From: Pseudevernia furfuracea
Taxonomy: Eukaryota; Ascomycota; Lecanoromycetes; Lecanorales; Parmeliaceae
Assembly: GCA_022315425.1 (NCBI GenBank)
Contig: JAIUPT010000038.1
Coordinates: forward strand, 2,285,501 to 2,349,500
Length of the DNA stretch: 64,000 nt
Direction: 5' to 3'
A program made the translations under genes and the position numbers. Positions 34,666 to 44,851 of the stretch are shown piece by piece (positions within the stretch are counted from its first letter, which is position 1; each line of letters starts with the position of its first letter). The notes beneath the pieces are model-generated. The model was given only the letters and a program-made list of their open reading frames with translations. It searched no databases and had not been told where the DNA came from.

Positions 34666-36106
34666 ATGCCTGCCCCATATAGGAAGACTAACGGTCAAGG
34701 GGTGCAGGTCGAAGACACTCGAATTGTCGTTGTCATGGTTGGTCTGCCCGCCAGAGGTAAGAGCCTAATAGCTCAGAAAGGTATGTGGCCCTCCTACCCC
34801 TGGATGGGGCACGAGCTGAAGCTGACAGTAAATAATTCAACCAGTCGTTCGATACCTAGGATGGCTTTCTATACGCGCCAAGACCTTCAATGTCGGCTCC
34901 TACCGCCGACAAGATACCCCACAGCCTACAGCCGACTTCTTCGATACATCCAATAAAGACGGCGAGCGTATGCGGCATGCTGCTGCGGAAGCCGCGGTGA
35001 AAGATATGCTCAAGTGGTTCAAGACAGACGGAGGAATTGTCGCTATACTGGATGCTACTAATTCTACAAAGGCTCGGAGACGATGGGTGCGGGAACGTTG
35101 CAGTAGCAACGGCATCGAGACGCTCTACGTGGAGTCCAAGTGTGATTCTGAAGAGACCATCATGGCAAATATCATGGAGGTTAAGACCACATCGCCCGAC
35201 TACCAAGGCCAAGATCCAGAAACGGCTGCATTGGACTTTCGAAACCGGATCCGGAACTATGAGAAGGTTTACCAGACGATCGATGAGGATGAAAAGGACT
35301 TGACATACGTGAAGCTGATCGATGTGGGCAAGCAAGTCATTATCAACCAGATTCAAGACTACCTGCAAAGCCGAGTTGTCTACTACCTCATGAATCTTCA
35401 CATCCGTCCTCGTTCAATATGGCTGTCGAGGGTACGCCTCCTCTCTCATCCCCAGCCCTCATTCCTCTCACTGACACCCATATAGCATGGCGAGTCCGAA
35501 TTCAACCTCTCTGGCAAAATCGGCGGCGACGCCAACATTTCCGAACGCGGCGAACTTTACGCCCGTGCGCTTCCCGACCTGGTCGCTTCCTCCGTCGGTG
35601 ACGACCGCCAGCTTACAATATGGACCTCCACCCTCAAACGCACAAACCAAACGGCTCGATTCCTCGCCGCATCCCCCAAAGGCTACCACAAGCTTGAATG
35701 GAAAGCCCTGGACGAACTGGACTCCGGCGTCTGCGATGGCCTCACGTATCAAGAAATTGCGGACAGCTACCCGGAAGATTTCAAAGCGAGAGACGACGAT
35801 AAATACAATTATCGCTACCGAGGCGGAGAATCCTATCGCGACGTAGTCATCAGACTTGAGCCGATCATCATGGAATTGGAACGCAGTGAGAACATCATCA
35901 TCGTGACGCATCAGGCCGTACTGAGGTGTATCTACGCTTATTACATGAACGTGCCGCAAGAGCAGAGTCCCTGGATGGAGGTGCCGTTGCATACGTTGAT
36001 CAAATTGACCCCGAGGGCGTATGCTACGGAGGAGCAGCGATTCAAGGCGAACATTCCGGCTGTCAGCACGTTTAGGAGCAAGGGGAGTACGGCCAAACAT
36101 CAGTGA
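34666..36106 (+). CDS. 6-phosphofructo-2-kinase / fructose-2,6-bisphosphatase, bifunctional
   Basis: Exons 34666-34780, 34845-35431 and 35486-36106 with introns of 64 and 54 nt (GT-AG) give 440 residues. The kinase half has the Walker A GLPARGKS at 26-33, then YLGWLSIRAKTFNVGSYRR, FFDTSNKDGERMR and the substrate-side AILDATNSTKARRRWV. The phosphatase half begins exactly at the second splice, which completes SRHGES with the phospho-accepting His235; GVCDGLTYQEI and the second His in VTHQAVLRC follow. Both active sites look complete, so it should make and remove fructose-2,6-bisphosphate, the activator of glycolytic PFK1 and inhibitor of FBPase-1, in the cytosol. Yeast splits the roles between PFK26/27 and FBP26; this protein lacks their long N-terminal extensions. 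Confidence 0.95.
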
Positions 36107-36325
36107 CGGGTGGGTTGGGGCAGAATGGAACGCGGCTTGAGATGGTGGGAGGTGGAAGGAAAGGGAGGCTGTTATGATTGAACGAACGAGATGAAAAGCA
36201 AAGGAGTCCTGCAAGGGACATACATGGGTTTCCAAGACTAGCACATATGCATAGGTGACGGCGCACTGGAGCAAGGACTCTGGTATGTGTTGGTCTAGAA
36301 TATCTTTATTGGATATCTTTATTGG

Positions 36326-36741
36326 CCTGAATCACCGGAGCCACACGGGTAGCTTTTCAATGAATGATATTGTGAATCGCCTTCAATTCTGCTGCTGCTG
36401 TTGATCGGTATGATTGGGTATAATTGGGTATAATTTTGTTTTTTCCAAATCAACAGTATGTGACGGATTTTTATCCACGCTCTTCCCCAAACCAACCCTA
36501 TGTACCTTCCTTCCTTCCTTGACCATATGGGACCTGAACCACCGAAGCCACACGGGTAGCTTCTTACTGATATGTCCGTGTGAATCGCCTTCATTCTGCT
36601 AGCTGTTGATCGGTATGATTGGGTATAGTGTTGTTGTTGTTGTTGTTTTCTTTCAAAATAAACAGTATGTGACGGATTTTTATCCACGCTCTTCCCCAAA
36701 CCAACCCTATGTACCTTCCTTCCTTCCTTGACCATATGGGA
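36326..36741. repeat. 207-bp tandem duplication (two copies)
   Basis: Copy 1 (36326-36532) and copy 2 (36533-36741) both start CCTGAA, share CCACACGGGTAGCTT, GTGAATCGCCTTCA, TGTTGATCGGTATGATTGGG and an almost identical last 80 bp (AACAGTATGTGACGGATTTT to GACCATATGGGA). The copies differ mainly by microsatellite change: copy 1 doubles GGGTATAATT, copy 2 has a (TTG)n run near 36630. Copy 2 ends 11 bp before the stop codon of the ABC transporter gene, and CCCGAATCCC after it could be the start of a lost third copy. Function unknown; no terminal inverted repeats or coding capacity. Confidence 0.9.
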
Positions 36742-36752
36742 CCCGAATCCCT

Positions 36753-38891
36753 TCACCTCGCGCCCTCCAACTCCTCCACCCGCCTCTCCATCTCCTCCAC
36801 CCCTCTCAACCGCAGCCCCAACTCCTCCTTCTCATCCTCCAGCCTCAACCTCCGCTCCGCGTCCAGGGGGCCGAAGAAATAACCCCCGTGGCCGTCGAAC
36901 TGCAGGATCCAGCCGTGGTGGCGCCACAGGCTCCGCCGGTGGCTGACCGTCATCAGCGTCACCCCGAGCCCCTTGGCCGTCTCGTACATGGCCCTTTCCA
37001 CCTCGAGCGTCACCGACGACGTGCACTCGTCCAGGATCGCGTACTGCGGCGCGTGGTAGAAGAGCCGCGCCATGGCGACGCGCTGCTGGAGGCCGACGGA
37101 GAGCGTCGCGGTCCACTCGTCCTCGGCGTCCCAGCCGCCGGGGCGGTCGGCCAGGTGGGCGATGTCGACGGCGGAGAGCCAGCGGAGGAGGTCCGCGTCC
37201 GTGGCGCCCTTGGCGCGCATCTGCCGCACCGAGTCCGGGTAGATGATTTGCTGGCGCAGGGTCCCGCGCGAGAGGTAGGGCCGCTGCGGGATGTACGAGA
37301 TGCGGCCGTGGGGGGGTTTGCGGACGGTGCCGCCGTAGACGGGCCAGAGGCCGCCGAGGATGCGGAAGAGGGAGGATTTGCCGCAGCCGTTGGGGCCGAC
37401 GATGAGGAGGTGCGCGCCGGGGCGGACGGAGAAGGAGAGGGCGCGCACGAGGACGTCGCCGTTCGGGGAGACGATGGGCACCGAGGTGAATTCGATGTCG
37501 GGGCTTTCGATGGCGGTGCCTCTGCCGTTGAGCACGGCGGTGTTGTCGGTCGATTCGGCCGAGGAGATGAGTTTCTTTTCGAAGTGGCCGGCTTGGATGT
37601 CGTCGATTACGGCGAGGAGAGTGGCGACGCGGGAGGTGTAGCCTGCCAGTTCGGTGATTTCTTTGTAGGAGAACATGACGCGGCCGACGGCGTCGGAGGA
37701 GGAGAGGAGCATGCGGCGATTCGTGACAAAGCTCTCCGTTCGATCGCCCATGCCGTGTAGTGTCTGGCCCGGGATTTTGAAGAAGACGGGCACGCTGCAG
37801 AGCATGAGTCCCAAAGCGCCCCAGAAGTACTTTATGACGAAGTCCTCCATGACGCCGTGGTAGAGGCGGCGGCGGAGTATACGATTGACGTGTTTGATTA
37901 GGGTGAAATAACCTTTATCCAGTGTGTCTTTTTCCGCTTCGTGCCCGTTGTAGAGCGCGATTTCTTCACTGTAGTCGATGAGGCGCGAGTGTTGGAAACG
38001 GAATTCGCCCTCTAATCGTGCTTCTTCGGCCACATATTTTCCAAACGGAGGTGTCAGGGCGCGCATAACGTTGGCGGAGAGCTGGACGAGCAGACTCATG
38101 GCGAATAATCCTTCTCCACCGACTGATCTTGAGAGTGAGTAGTTGTATATTATAATATCCAGTATCGGCTTCGCGAGGTTCGAATAGAGCTCCGCCAAAT
38201 TGTTCGAGAACCTTGAGACATCCACTGTGATCAATTGATCTGCATTCTTTATCCGGTCATCCAGCGCACTGAGGCTGTAAAACGTCATATTACTCAGATA
38301 CCTCTGATGTAAATACGTCGTAAGTCGACTCCGATACTGCAGCGCCAGCTTGCACTGGTGGTACGACAGCATCGAATTTGTAAATGTAGCCGGCACCGCA
38401 ACAATCATCCACCACACTACCCCTCTCAAAAATTCTTTCCCCTTTCCCCGTACGAGACTGCTGACAAGTTTCCCATCCAGCTCGGCCACATACAAACTTA
38501 TCAGCGTCCGTATGACCAAGAAAAAACTATGGCTTATGACAAGCCGCAATTCTTTGCTTTTCCAACCTGGTATCACTATTTTGAGTAATCGCCATAGGTT
38601 CCGGAAAAATTCGTTGTTCAGCTCTACTCGTTTTCTGACGCTGGCGGACGAGGATGAGGATGTGGAGCCGGAGCGCTGGGCCCGGAGGGTGGCTGCAGAG
38701 GCTGCGGCGGCTTTTTGCTCGGAAATGGCAGAGCGGACACGATTGATGAGGGCGAGGACGAGGGTTATGTAGACGGCGCGTGAAATTTTGCGGCGGTGGT
38801 TCAGGTAGAGGGTTGTTAGGTTGGAGATGAGTTGAGAGAGGGTTTTCTCCGAGAGGGCGTTGGGGAGGAGCAGCTTGGATTGGGCGGCCAT
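36753..38891 (-). CDS. PXA2: Peroxisomal ABCD half-transporter for fatty acyl-CoA
   Basis: A single exon of 712 codons from the ATG at 38891. The N-terminal half is the ABCD membrane domain with its signature around LTTYLHQRYLSNMTFYSLSA and DDRIKNADQLITVDVSRFSN (EAA-like loop), plus helices around 120-350. The C-terminal nucleotide-binding domain has Walker A GPNGCGKSS, Q-loop SYIPQRPYLSRG, a degenerate signature LSVGLQQR, Walker B YAILDECTS and the H-loop VSHRRSLW. A short coiled coil ends the protein. Family role: with a partner half-transporter it imports activated long-chain fatty acids into peroxisomes for beta-oxidation. The choice of PXA2 over PXA1 is from size (short, one half) and is tentative. 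The 3' part of the gene is visibly richer in G+C than the 5' part. Confidence 0.9.
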   Translation of the reverse strand: MAAQSKLLLPNALSEKTLSQLISNLTTLYLNHRRKISRAVYITLVLALINRVRSAISEQKAAAASAATLRAQRSGSTSSSSSASVRKRVELNNEFFRNLWRLLKIVIPGWKSKELRLVISHSFFLVIRTLISLYVAELDGKLVSSLVRGKGKEFLRGVVWWMIVAVPATFTNSMLSYHQCKLALQYRSRLTTYLHQRYLSNMTFYSLSALDDRIKNADQLITVDVSRFSNNLAELYSNLAKPILDIIIYNYSLSRSVGGEGLFAMSLLVQLSANVMRALTPPFGKYVAEEARLEGEFRFQHSRLIDYSEEIALYNGHEAEKDTLDKGYFTLIKHVNRILRRRLYHGVMEDFVIKYFWGALGLMLCSVPVFFKIPGQTLHGMGDRTESFVTNRRMLLSSSDAVGRVMFSYKEITELAGYTSRVATLLAVIDDIQAGHFEKKLISSAESTDNTAVLNGRGTAIESPDIEFTSVPIVSPNGDVLVRALSFSVRPGAHLLIVGPNGCGKSSLFRILGGLWPVYGGTVRKPPHGRISYIPQRPYLSRGTLRQQIIYPDSVRQMRAKGATDADLLRWLSAVDIAHLADRPGGWDAEDEWTATLSVGLQQRVAMARLFYHAPQYAILDECTSSVTLEVERAMYETAKGLGVTLMTVSHRRSLWRHHGWILQFDGHGGYFFGPLDAERRLRLEDEKEELGLRLRGVEEMERRVEELEGAR

Positions 38892-38980
38892 TGTGCCATG
38901 CGCTTGGGGATGGTGAGGATATCAGAAGGACAGAGTTCAAAGGAGGTCATGGCGACTCGAACATGGTTGTAGACTCTGGG

Positions 38981-39012
<32 letters not shown>
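38981..39012. repeat. (GATT)8 tetranucleotide microsatellite
   Basis: Eight uninterrupted GATT units about 90 bp upstream of the ABC transporter start codon, so within its promoter or leader. Confidence 0.9.
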
Positions 39013-39429
39013 AAGTCATACCGGACACCCCAAAGGACTTCACAGGCGTCTACCCTTATATTCTTAATCCTTGAGAAAACGAAATCCCAATTCTAGCACC
39101 CTCTAAAAACAAATGTGTGTGAGGTTATTTTATACAGTAGACTTGGAGGAATGTTAAACGTTTGACGATTGATTGTTAACTAGCGTTTGCGAAAAAGCCG
39201 AGGCATCTTAAATCAAGCCCTAATTCACGTGCGAAATGCTCATAGGTACTGCAGATAGAAACGAATGATACTGACAGCAAAGTATAGTGTATACAGTCTT
39301 GCAAGCTGTTGTATCCAATAAGGCCTCACGCAAATACTCGCTGAATCGCTTGCAAAAATCACAAATGCTGGAAAGCCTCCCATATAGCCCCGAATTGTGA
39401 TCATGCCTAATACACGACGTCTATGAGCC
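39013..39429. other. Intergenic region
   Basis: About 400 bp between the ABC transporter promoter side and the 3' end of the hydrolase gene, both on the minus strand. AT-rich; nothing else is seen. Confidence 0.5.
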
Positions 39430-41625
39430 TCATGGTGTCTGCGTCCCGCTCGTAAGCCCCATCAAGCCCCCGGCTAAACCTTTCATCCTCCTCCCAAGTA
39501 AGTCATCTTCACTCGCCAAGCTCACCATGGATCTATTTCTCCGCCGGTCACCATCTTGATGCCTTACTTTCTTGCCTCTGCCTCTTCTAGGTGGCTTTGG
39601 TGCATGTCCATTTTCATTCAACGAACTCATCATCAGCGGTGACTCTTCGTCTCCAGAACTCTCCGTTGGAGCACGACGATGGTGGCGGCCATCCTGCCCA
39701 ACAGGACGAGTCGGCGATGATCCGCGGGTCAATTGGGGACTCTCGATGCTATCTGAAGCATCAAAGACATCTTCGATCCATCCTATGCAGCGGGAGAGAT
39801 GCTTCCAGGCCTCAGGGAATACCCCGATAAATTGCAGGAAACCGTGTGAGATGCCCGGTATCAATGTCACCTCGACATGATCTCTTTCATCAAATTCGTC
39901 TTTCATTCTTAGCAGACTCAGCTCTTTCTTTTGTACGAACAGGTTCTGCTTCGCCTGGCGGAGACGACCAGCGAATATGACAGTATCATCAACCAGAGGA
40001 TCTCGCTCGCCGGTCAGAAAGAATGTCTTGGGGAAATGGGCTAGTAGAGCTTCAGGAGCTAGTAAAGGGGAGAGAAGGTAATCGGTGCTGAAGTCAGGTC
40101 GGTTGTGAGGACCAACATACAGGATAATCATGGCGCGCATCATTTCCGGAGTAAGAATCCGATCGTTGAAATAGGAGATCATGGAAGAAACGGCAAGTCG
40201 GGTCTTGAGTACTCTGGGCTTGGTCGAGGCTAGGCTCGCAGTATGGTGAGCCACTGTAGCTGCAGCTTCTTCCTTTGTGGGAGGCTTCATTGGTGTATCA
40301 GATTTCTCACTTGCATCGGCAACAGCACGTTGAGGCGACATGCTTGCCTCTACTTCGTCGTCTGAGGGGTGTGGGGTTTCTGGCGTTAGCCTGTAGTAGT
40401 CCTCGCTCTTCCTCCGGAGGACACCCCGATTAGCCTTCCGCGTCCGTTGGTCTTGCATGAGCGCCATTTGATCATCTGTCATCCAATTTCCTATGTTCAT
40501 GTCCAGGCTTGGATAGATCAGAATCAGCCCTTCTGGGACAGGTAGCGATTCTTGACCGTGCCATCGCTGAGGGTCAGTATCGGCTGACTGCAGTATCATG
40601 AGCATAACTCCGGTAGCGAAGTTACCGCCAGCACTATCGCCTGTAAGGATGATGCGCGGTGCCGTTTGTCCAGCCAACCCAATGCACCGCCCTTGAGTCA
40701 CTACAAGGGTGTGGTACACGTCGTAGCATTCGTTCAGTGCATACGGGTATGGGTATTCCGGAGCCTTCCTGTAGTCCAAGCTCAGTACAGGCAATCCGGT
40801 CTTACCGGACCACGCCATCAGCTTATCATCATGGTGCCTTGGAGTCATGGCCACATAGCCTCCTCCTGGGAAATCCAGAACAACCTTTGTATGGTTCTTA
40901 AGCGCAGACAATGGACCATCAAAGTAGAGCCATGCATTGACAGATTCCTTGTAAGAAGACTCGGCTGGTCTCGGGATACGTAAGGCCCGCGGTGGATATC
41001 GAGTCAGTTTCGGCCTCATCAATTTCGTCATGAATGAAAGGTACGGTGTTGTGGTTTTGTTCCAGGAGACCCTTAAATGATCCACGGTGAGCATACCCCT
41101 TACCTTTCGAACCTTTTCATCAGCCTGCTCCGCAGCAATCAGATAGTGTGCTGTAAAAATGATCGAAGCCAGATCTCTTATCCACTTCCTCCGAATTTTC
41201 ATAGCCGTCCAGAATCCTGCATCCAAAGCTGTCGTTATCCATGTTGCTCGGAAGTACGACCTGCTATAGAGGTTTGCTAAAGGCTCAGGGCTTTCGAGCC
41301 CAAATATTTTGGCGAAGTTACGGCATATGTATAGGTATAGTAGAGTTATGACTACGGTCTGCCAACCAGTAAGGCGTTTGGAGAGGTAGGCGGAGAGCCT
41401 GCGGAGAATTGGAGGACCATGGTGGTTACCTCTGCAAATGATTAGAGTTTGGGCATTGAAGGCGTAGAATGCAGGCAGCTCACCTTAGCAGATACAATGA
41501 CCAAAAGGATACGACAGCAAAGACCTGTATCTTACGGAATTGGACCGAAGGACGGCCCAGGACATGATCTGCGGAATTTGATGAGCTCGGCTATGTGAAG
41601 CCACATGCAACAGCTTACCTATCAT
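39430..41625 (-). CDS. Membrane-anchored HSL-type alpha/beta hydrolase
   Basis: Three exons: a 7-nt first exon (41625-41619), 41568-41484 and 41431-39430, with GT-AG introns of 50 and 52 nt, give 697 residues. Exons 2-3 add an N-terminal region with two hydrophobic segments (VFAVVSFWSLYLL; TVVITLLYLYICRNF) ahead of the hydrolase. The oxyanion motif is PGGG (219-222) instead of the usual HGGG, and the nucleophile elbow is GDSAGG with Ser297. A long insertion follows (about 350-450), then LTGERDPLVDD with the acid residue and ISHGF with the catalytic His. A disordered Arg-rich tail carries Ser/Pro sites. The family (hormone-sensitive lipase group) cleaves lipid or carboxyl esters; a membrane-bound lipid substrate is inferred. 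The tiny first exon is the weakest part: the only in-frame ATG upstream, with a TAG six codons before it. Confidence 0.82.
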
Positions 41626-43248
41626 TCCTCCCAAGTATGCTTGCTATTGGTAGATTGGTCGACGGAGCACATGGGGGAGGGAATACGTCTCTGTCCGTGA
41701 GGAAAGACTGGTCTTGCAAACCGAGAGCTTAGGAGCGATTCACCCGTAGTCGAAGACTTCCATAGATGCTATCGGAGAATTGCCAAAGTAGCCAATATGA
41801 GTTATACAGGGAGAGAGTCAGAGTCATGCGAAATGGTGAAGTTAGGAGTGGTGACAGAACAATAAGAAATTAAGGAATGCAATAATTGGAGAGACCCCTC
41901 AGTCGGAGAATAAGGTACCTTAGCTGCCTCGGTTGTCGGCATATGGGGGAACATTCCTCCGGTTATAGGTTGCCTTATGCTCACCCTTGCTTCGCTTGAC
42001 TTCGGCTTGATAACCTACATCATGCGAGGCAGAGCATGTCGCAAAATGTATTCAAGTGGCATCTAGTCATCATTTCCCCCACCCCCCTCCTATACTTAAA
42101 GGTACATTGCTTTAGACAACACAGGCAGGTTGTGTGTCATTCGTTTGCCCTGGTTCCGTCACCACCTCCTCTCCCCAATTGCAGTCAAACCCCGACATTT
42201 CAGGTGTACGAGTAATTGGTCCTCCCTCGGGAGAATGCTATATATAAGTCAATGCTGATGTGTCATCTGAGGTGCTCCTGAGCTTTGCAGTCTCAGCTCA
42301 TTTTACACCCATATCTTTCGCTAGCTTTCGCAGGGGTTCTTTTGTGTACGCTTCCCATTTCAGGAGGCACCAGAGTTCTTCAATCGGATGTTAGGGCTTC
42401 GTTACGCATGGCGGTACAATTGCGACTTCTTGCCATAGATATCATGTCTGTGGCCCTCTTTGTCAACGTGTCTATGCTGGTTCAAAAGAAAGACCTACCG
42501 CTGATGATCCGGCGAATTGTCCCCGCCTCAGCAGAGGAGACTTGTCTCTGGTGCGTGGAACTTCGCCGTAGCTGGGCTGATCGGCTCGTCCGTTTGGACC
42601 TCCATAGCATTTTTATCCCATGAGTTGGCGCCTTTCTCGTAAAATGACTTGGCAGAACACCAGCAAATCGTTGTATCCGCAGCGCAACGATTTCCCTATT
42701 GCAAAAAGTCGAGTCTCTTTAAGAAGAATCGCCACACCGAAAGCTCGGTTGCAGGCGCAGTCGTTGCTGGACTGCACTGAACTGCAATAAGGGTAGTATC
42801 AATGTTCGGTCAGAACCTCTGAATCATAGACGAAGCTAGTCCATGGGATGCTGGTCGAACTACGTGACCCGTGTGCTCACTCCCGGTCGTTCAAGGAGGC
42901 GGAAGCAACACATTCCTGAGTTCGACTTCTTACATGGTTTCTTGGCCAGAAGTCGCAGTTTCGTACAAAGCTATCTCAGAGACAGGCGGCCCTTCCAGAT
43001 CTGTGAAATCTTGTGACGAGTCAACAAGACCCCAATACTCACGCGTGGTAGACAACAGAACCAGCTTCGCTGTATCTCGCTCTTTCATCTCGACGTCCTG
43101 ACGACAGTTTATTCCCTTCGATGTCAATACCCAACAATGCAAGGATTACCATGTAGGAAGGGAGGGGGGACCGCTCGAATATTTTCGTGCATCTGAACAT
43201 CCTGCGCTCAGCCACTCATGAAGAATTTCAGGTGAAAGTGCAGCCGTT
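41626..43248. other. Intergenic region, no gene seen
   Basis: About 1.6 kb. The 112-codon + frame at 42285-42623 starts hydrophobic but ends without a recognisable domain and overlaps no splice signals. It leads into a gene remnant at 43249. Confidence 0.5.
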
Positions 43249-43565
43249 TCCTATGAGTTCCTTGCCCTTTGCTTTATGATGAAGCATAAAGCGGCCATGA
43301 AGGAACTGAAAGCCTAGATTGAAATGGACGTTGATGCTCAGGATAGGCCGGAGTCACGGATCCACTAGGGGAAAGCCAGATCTTCATGAGGGACATGCGA
43401 CTTCAGGTTATCAATCTAGCCAACAAGCTTAATCAGTACGAAGGCGCGATCTTGGTAGAGCAGTGGTGGGGCAGGATTGGAGGACGCTATGGAGATGGTC
43501 ACGGTGGAGGAGAAGCAGATTTTCCTTACGGAGATACAAATCCGGATTTTAAGCGCAAGGAATGA
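43249..43565 (+). pseudogene. Degenerate helical protein remnant
   Basis: One + frame reads SYEFLALCFMMKHKAAMKELKA, stop, IEMDVDAQDRPESRIH, stop, GKARSS, stop. From about 43388 another frame takes over with MRDMRLQVINLANKLNQYEG and AILVEQWWGRIGGRYGDGHG, ending at 43565. The pieces are continuous, similarly charged and helical, which suggests one old gene broken by stops and a frameshift. The first stop is TAG where a Gln codon (CAG) would fit, consistent with a C-to-T change. The original product is not recognised. An alternative reading is a spliced gene with an acceptor at CACTAG (43368), but no donor fits well. Confidence 0.4.
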
Positions 43566-43894
43566 GATCAAGCACTACAAAATATCTGGCGCTACTTGAG
43601 TAGGGTAAACAAAGGGGGGTTACGTTCAGGAATCACTTGAGTCTTCTTGTTCGTACACCAGTTATTGCCAAAAATCCAGATGAAAACGTTGCTTATCCGC
43701 CCGTCAACGGTAAACACCAAGCGTTTTGTCTGCCTGCCGGAACATTCTGCAGAATCGCCATGGCAGCACTACCCAAAGCCGAGACATTCGCATCATACTT
43801 TGTGAACCTCACTTTGCAATCTTTCACATCACAAATCTCACACTTGGACAGCAAACAACCTTCCTTTTCAACCCACCTTGATACATCAGCAACG

Positions 43895-44687
43895 ATGTGT
43901 CTAGGCTCTCTTAGCCCGAGGGCGTTGCTGACCATCAGAGAAAAAGCTGCGCTCAGGCGGGCCTTGGTCGCACTGAAACGCAAGGGTAAGTCCACACAGC
44001 CCTCAAAACCCGCACTGAAGAAATCTCCGGGGCACTCATCTAACTATCCACACCGAAACAGCCGACGAAGCAGCCAAAGAAGCAGCCAAAGAAGAAGCCA
44101 AAGAAGAAGCCAAACGAGCAGCCCAACCCCCCACCCCCATTCATCCCGCCCCGACTCCGGAACCAGCGCCCGCAGACTCCCCTCGCACCTACAAACACAC
44201 CACCATGTTCGAACCCGACCGAATCCTAAGGCCAAACTCGCACTCAAGCTACGTCCGACACAACCTCTCCCGCATCGCCTGGGACTTTGTAGAAACGCGG
44301 GAGAACCGCCAGCGCGCCCGGTACCGCGATCTCCTCTCCGAAAAGCAAGGCTTGCAAGACGAGCACGTCGAGCTGCGGGGCCAATGCCCTTCGTTCCGGC
44401 CCGTCGCCCGCGCGCTCACGAGGGAATGGTTCTTCGATCGGGGCATCGAAGCGACGGACGCCATTGCGGGGCTCTTGGAGGATTTCCAGGAGGCGGGCGG
44501 TGAGGTGCGCGAGATGGGCATCGTGATGGAGAGATTGCAGAATGGGTTGATGAGGCTTATCGAGGTCAGGATGAAGATTGTCATGTTGCGTGATGAGGTG
44601 GAGCAGTATCGGTTGCGTGCGGGGCTCCTCCAGATGCTGAAGAAGTGGATGGTGGAGGAGGAGCTCAAGCGAGTAGAGCGAGGATGA
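43895..44687 (+). CDS. Coiled-coil protein of unknown function
   Basis: Exons 43895-43985 and 44062-44687 joined over a 76-nt intron (GTAAGT, branch CTAAC, acceptor AACAG) give 238 residues. The splice joins a helical start (MCLGSLSPRALLTIREKAAL) to an Ala/Lys/Glu repeat (ADEAAKEAAKEEAKEEAKRA), a Pro-rich linker and a helical body (about 88-238) with heptads in its last 100 residues. The Glu/Ala/Lys pattern appears only in the spliced frame, which supports the intron. ATGs further upstream in the same frame (such as 43760) are possible but give an unlikely extension. No family is recognised; the protein is likely cytosolic or nuclear. Confidence 0.6.
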
Positions 44688-44851
44688 GAGAATGGTGGTT
44701 GTTGGGGGGAAAAAGTCTCGCTATGCGATATGCGACATTGCGGTCTATGACTACCTACTCTATGCATGCGAGGCAAAGAATAGCTGCAAACGGGCTATCT
44801 AGAATCGAGAATTCGCCCTCCCCTCATCGTCCTTTTTCCTTTCCTCTGAGA

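Noticed and set aside
36888..37760. 290-codon + frame opposite the ABC transporter
   Set aside because: It is opposite the nucleotide-binding domain, whose motifs are unmistakable; the long frame results from high G+C.
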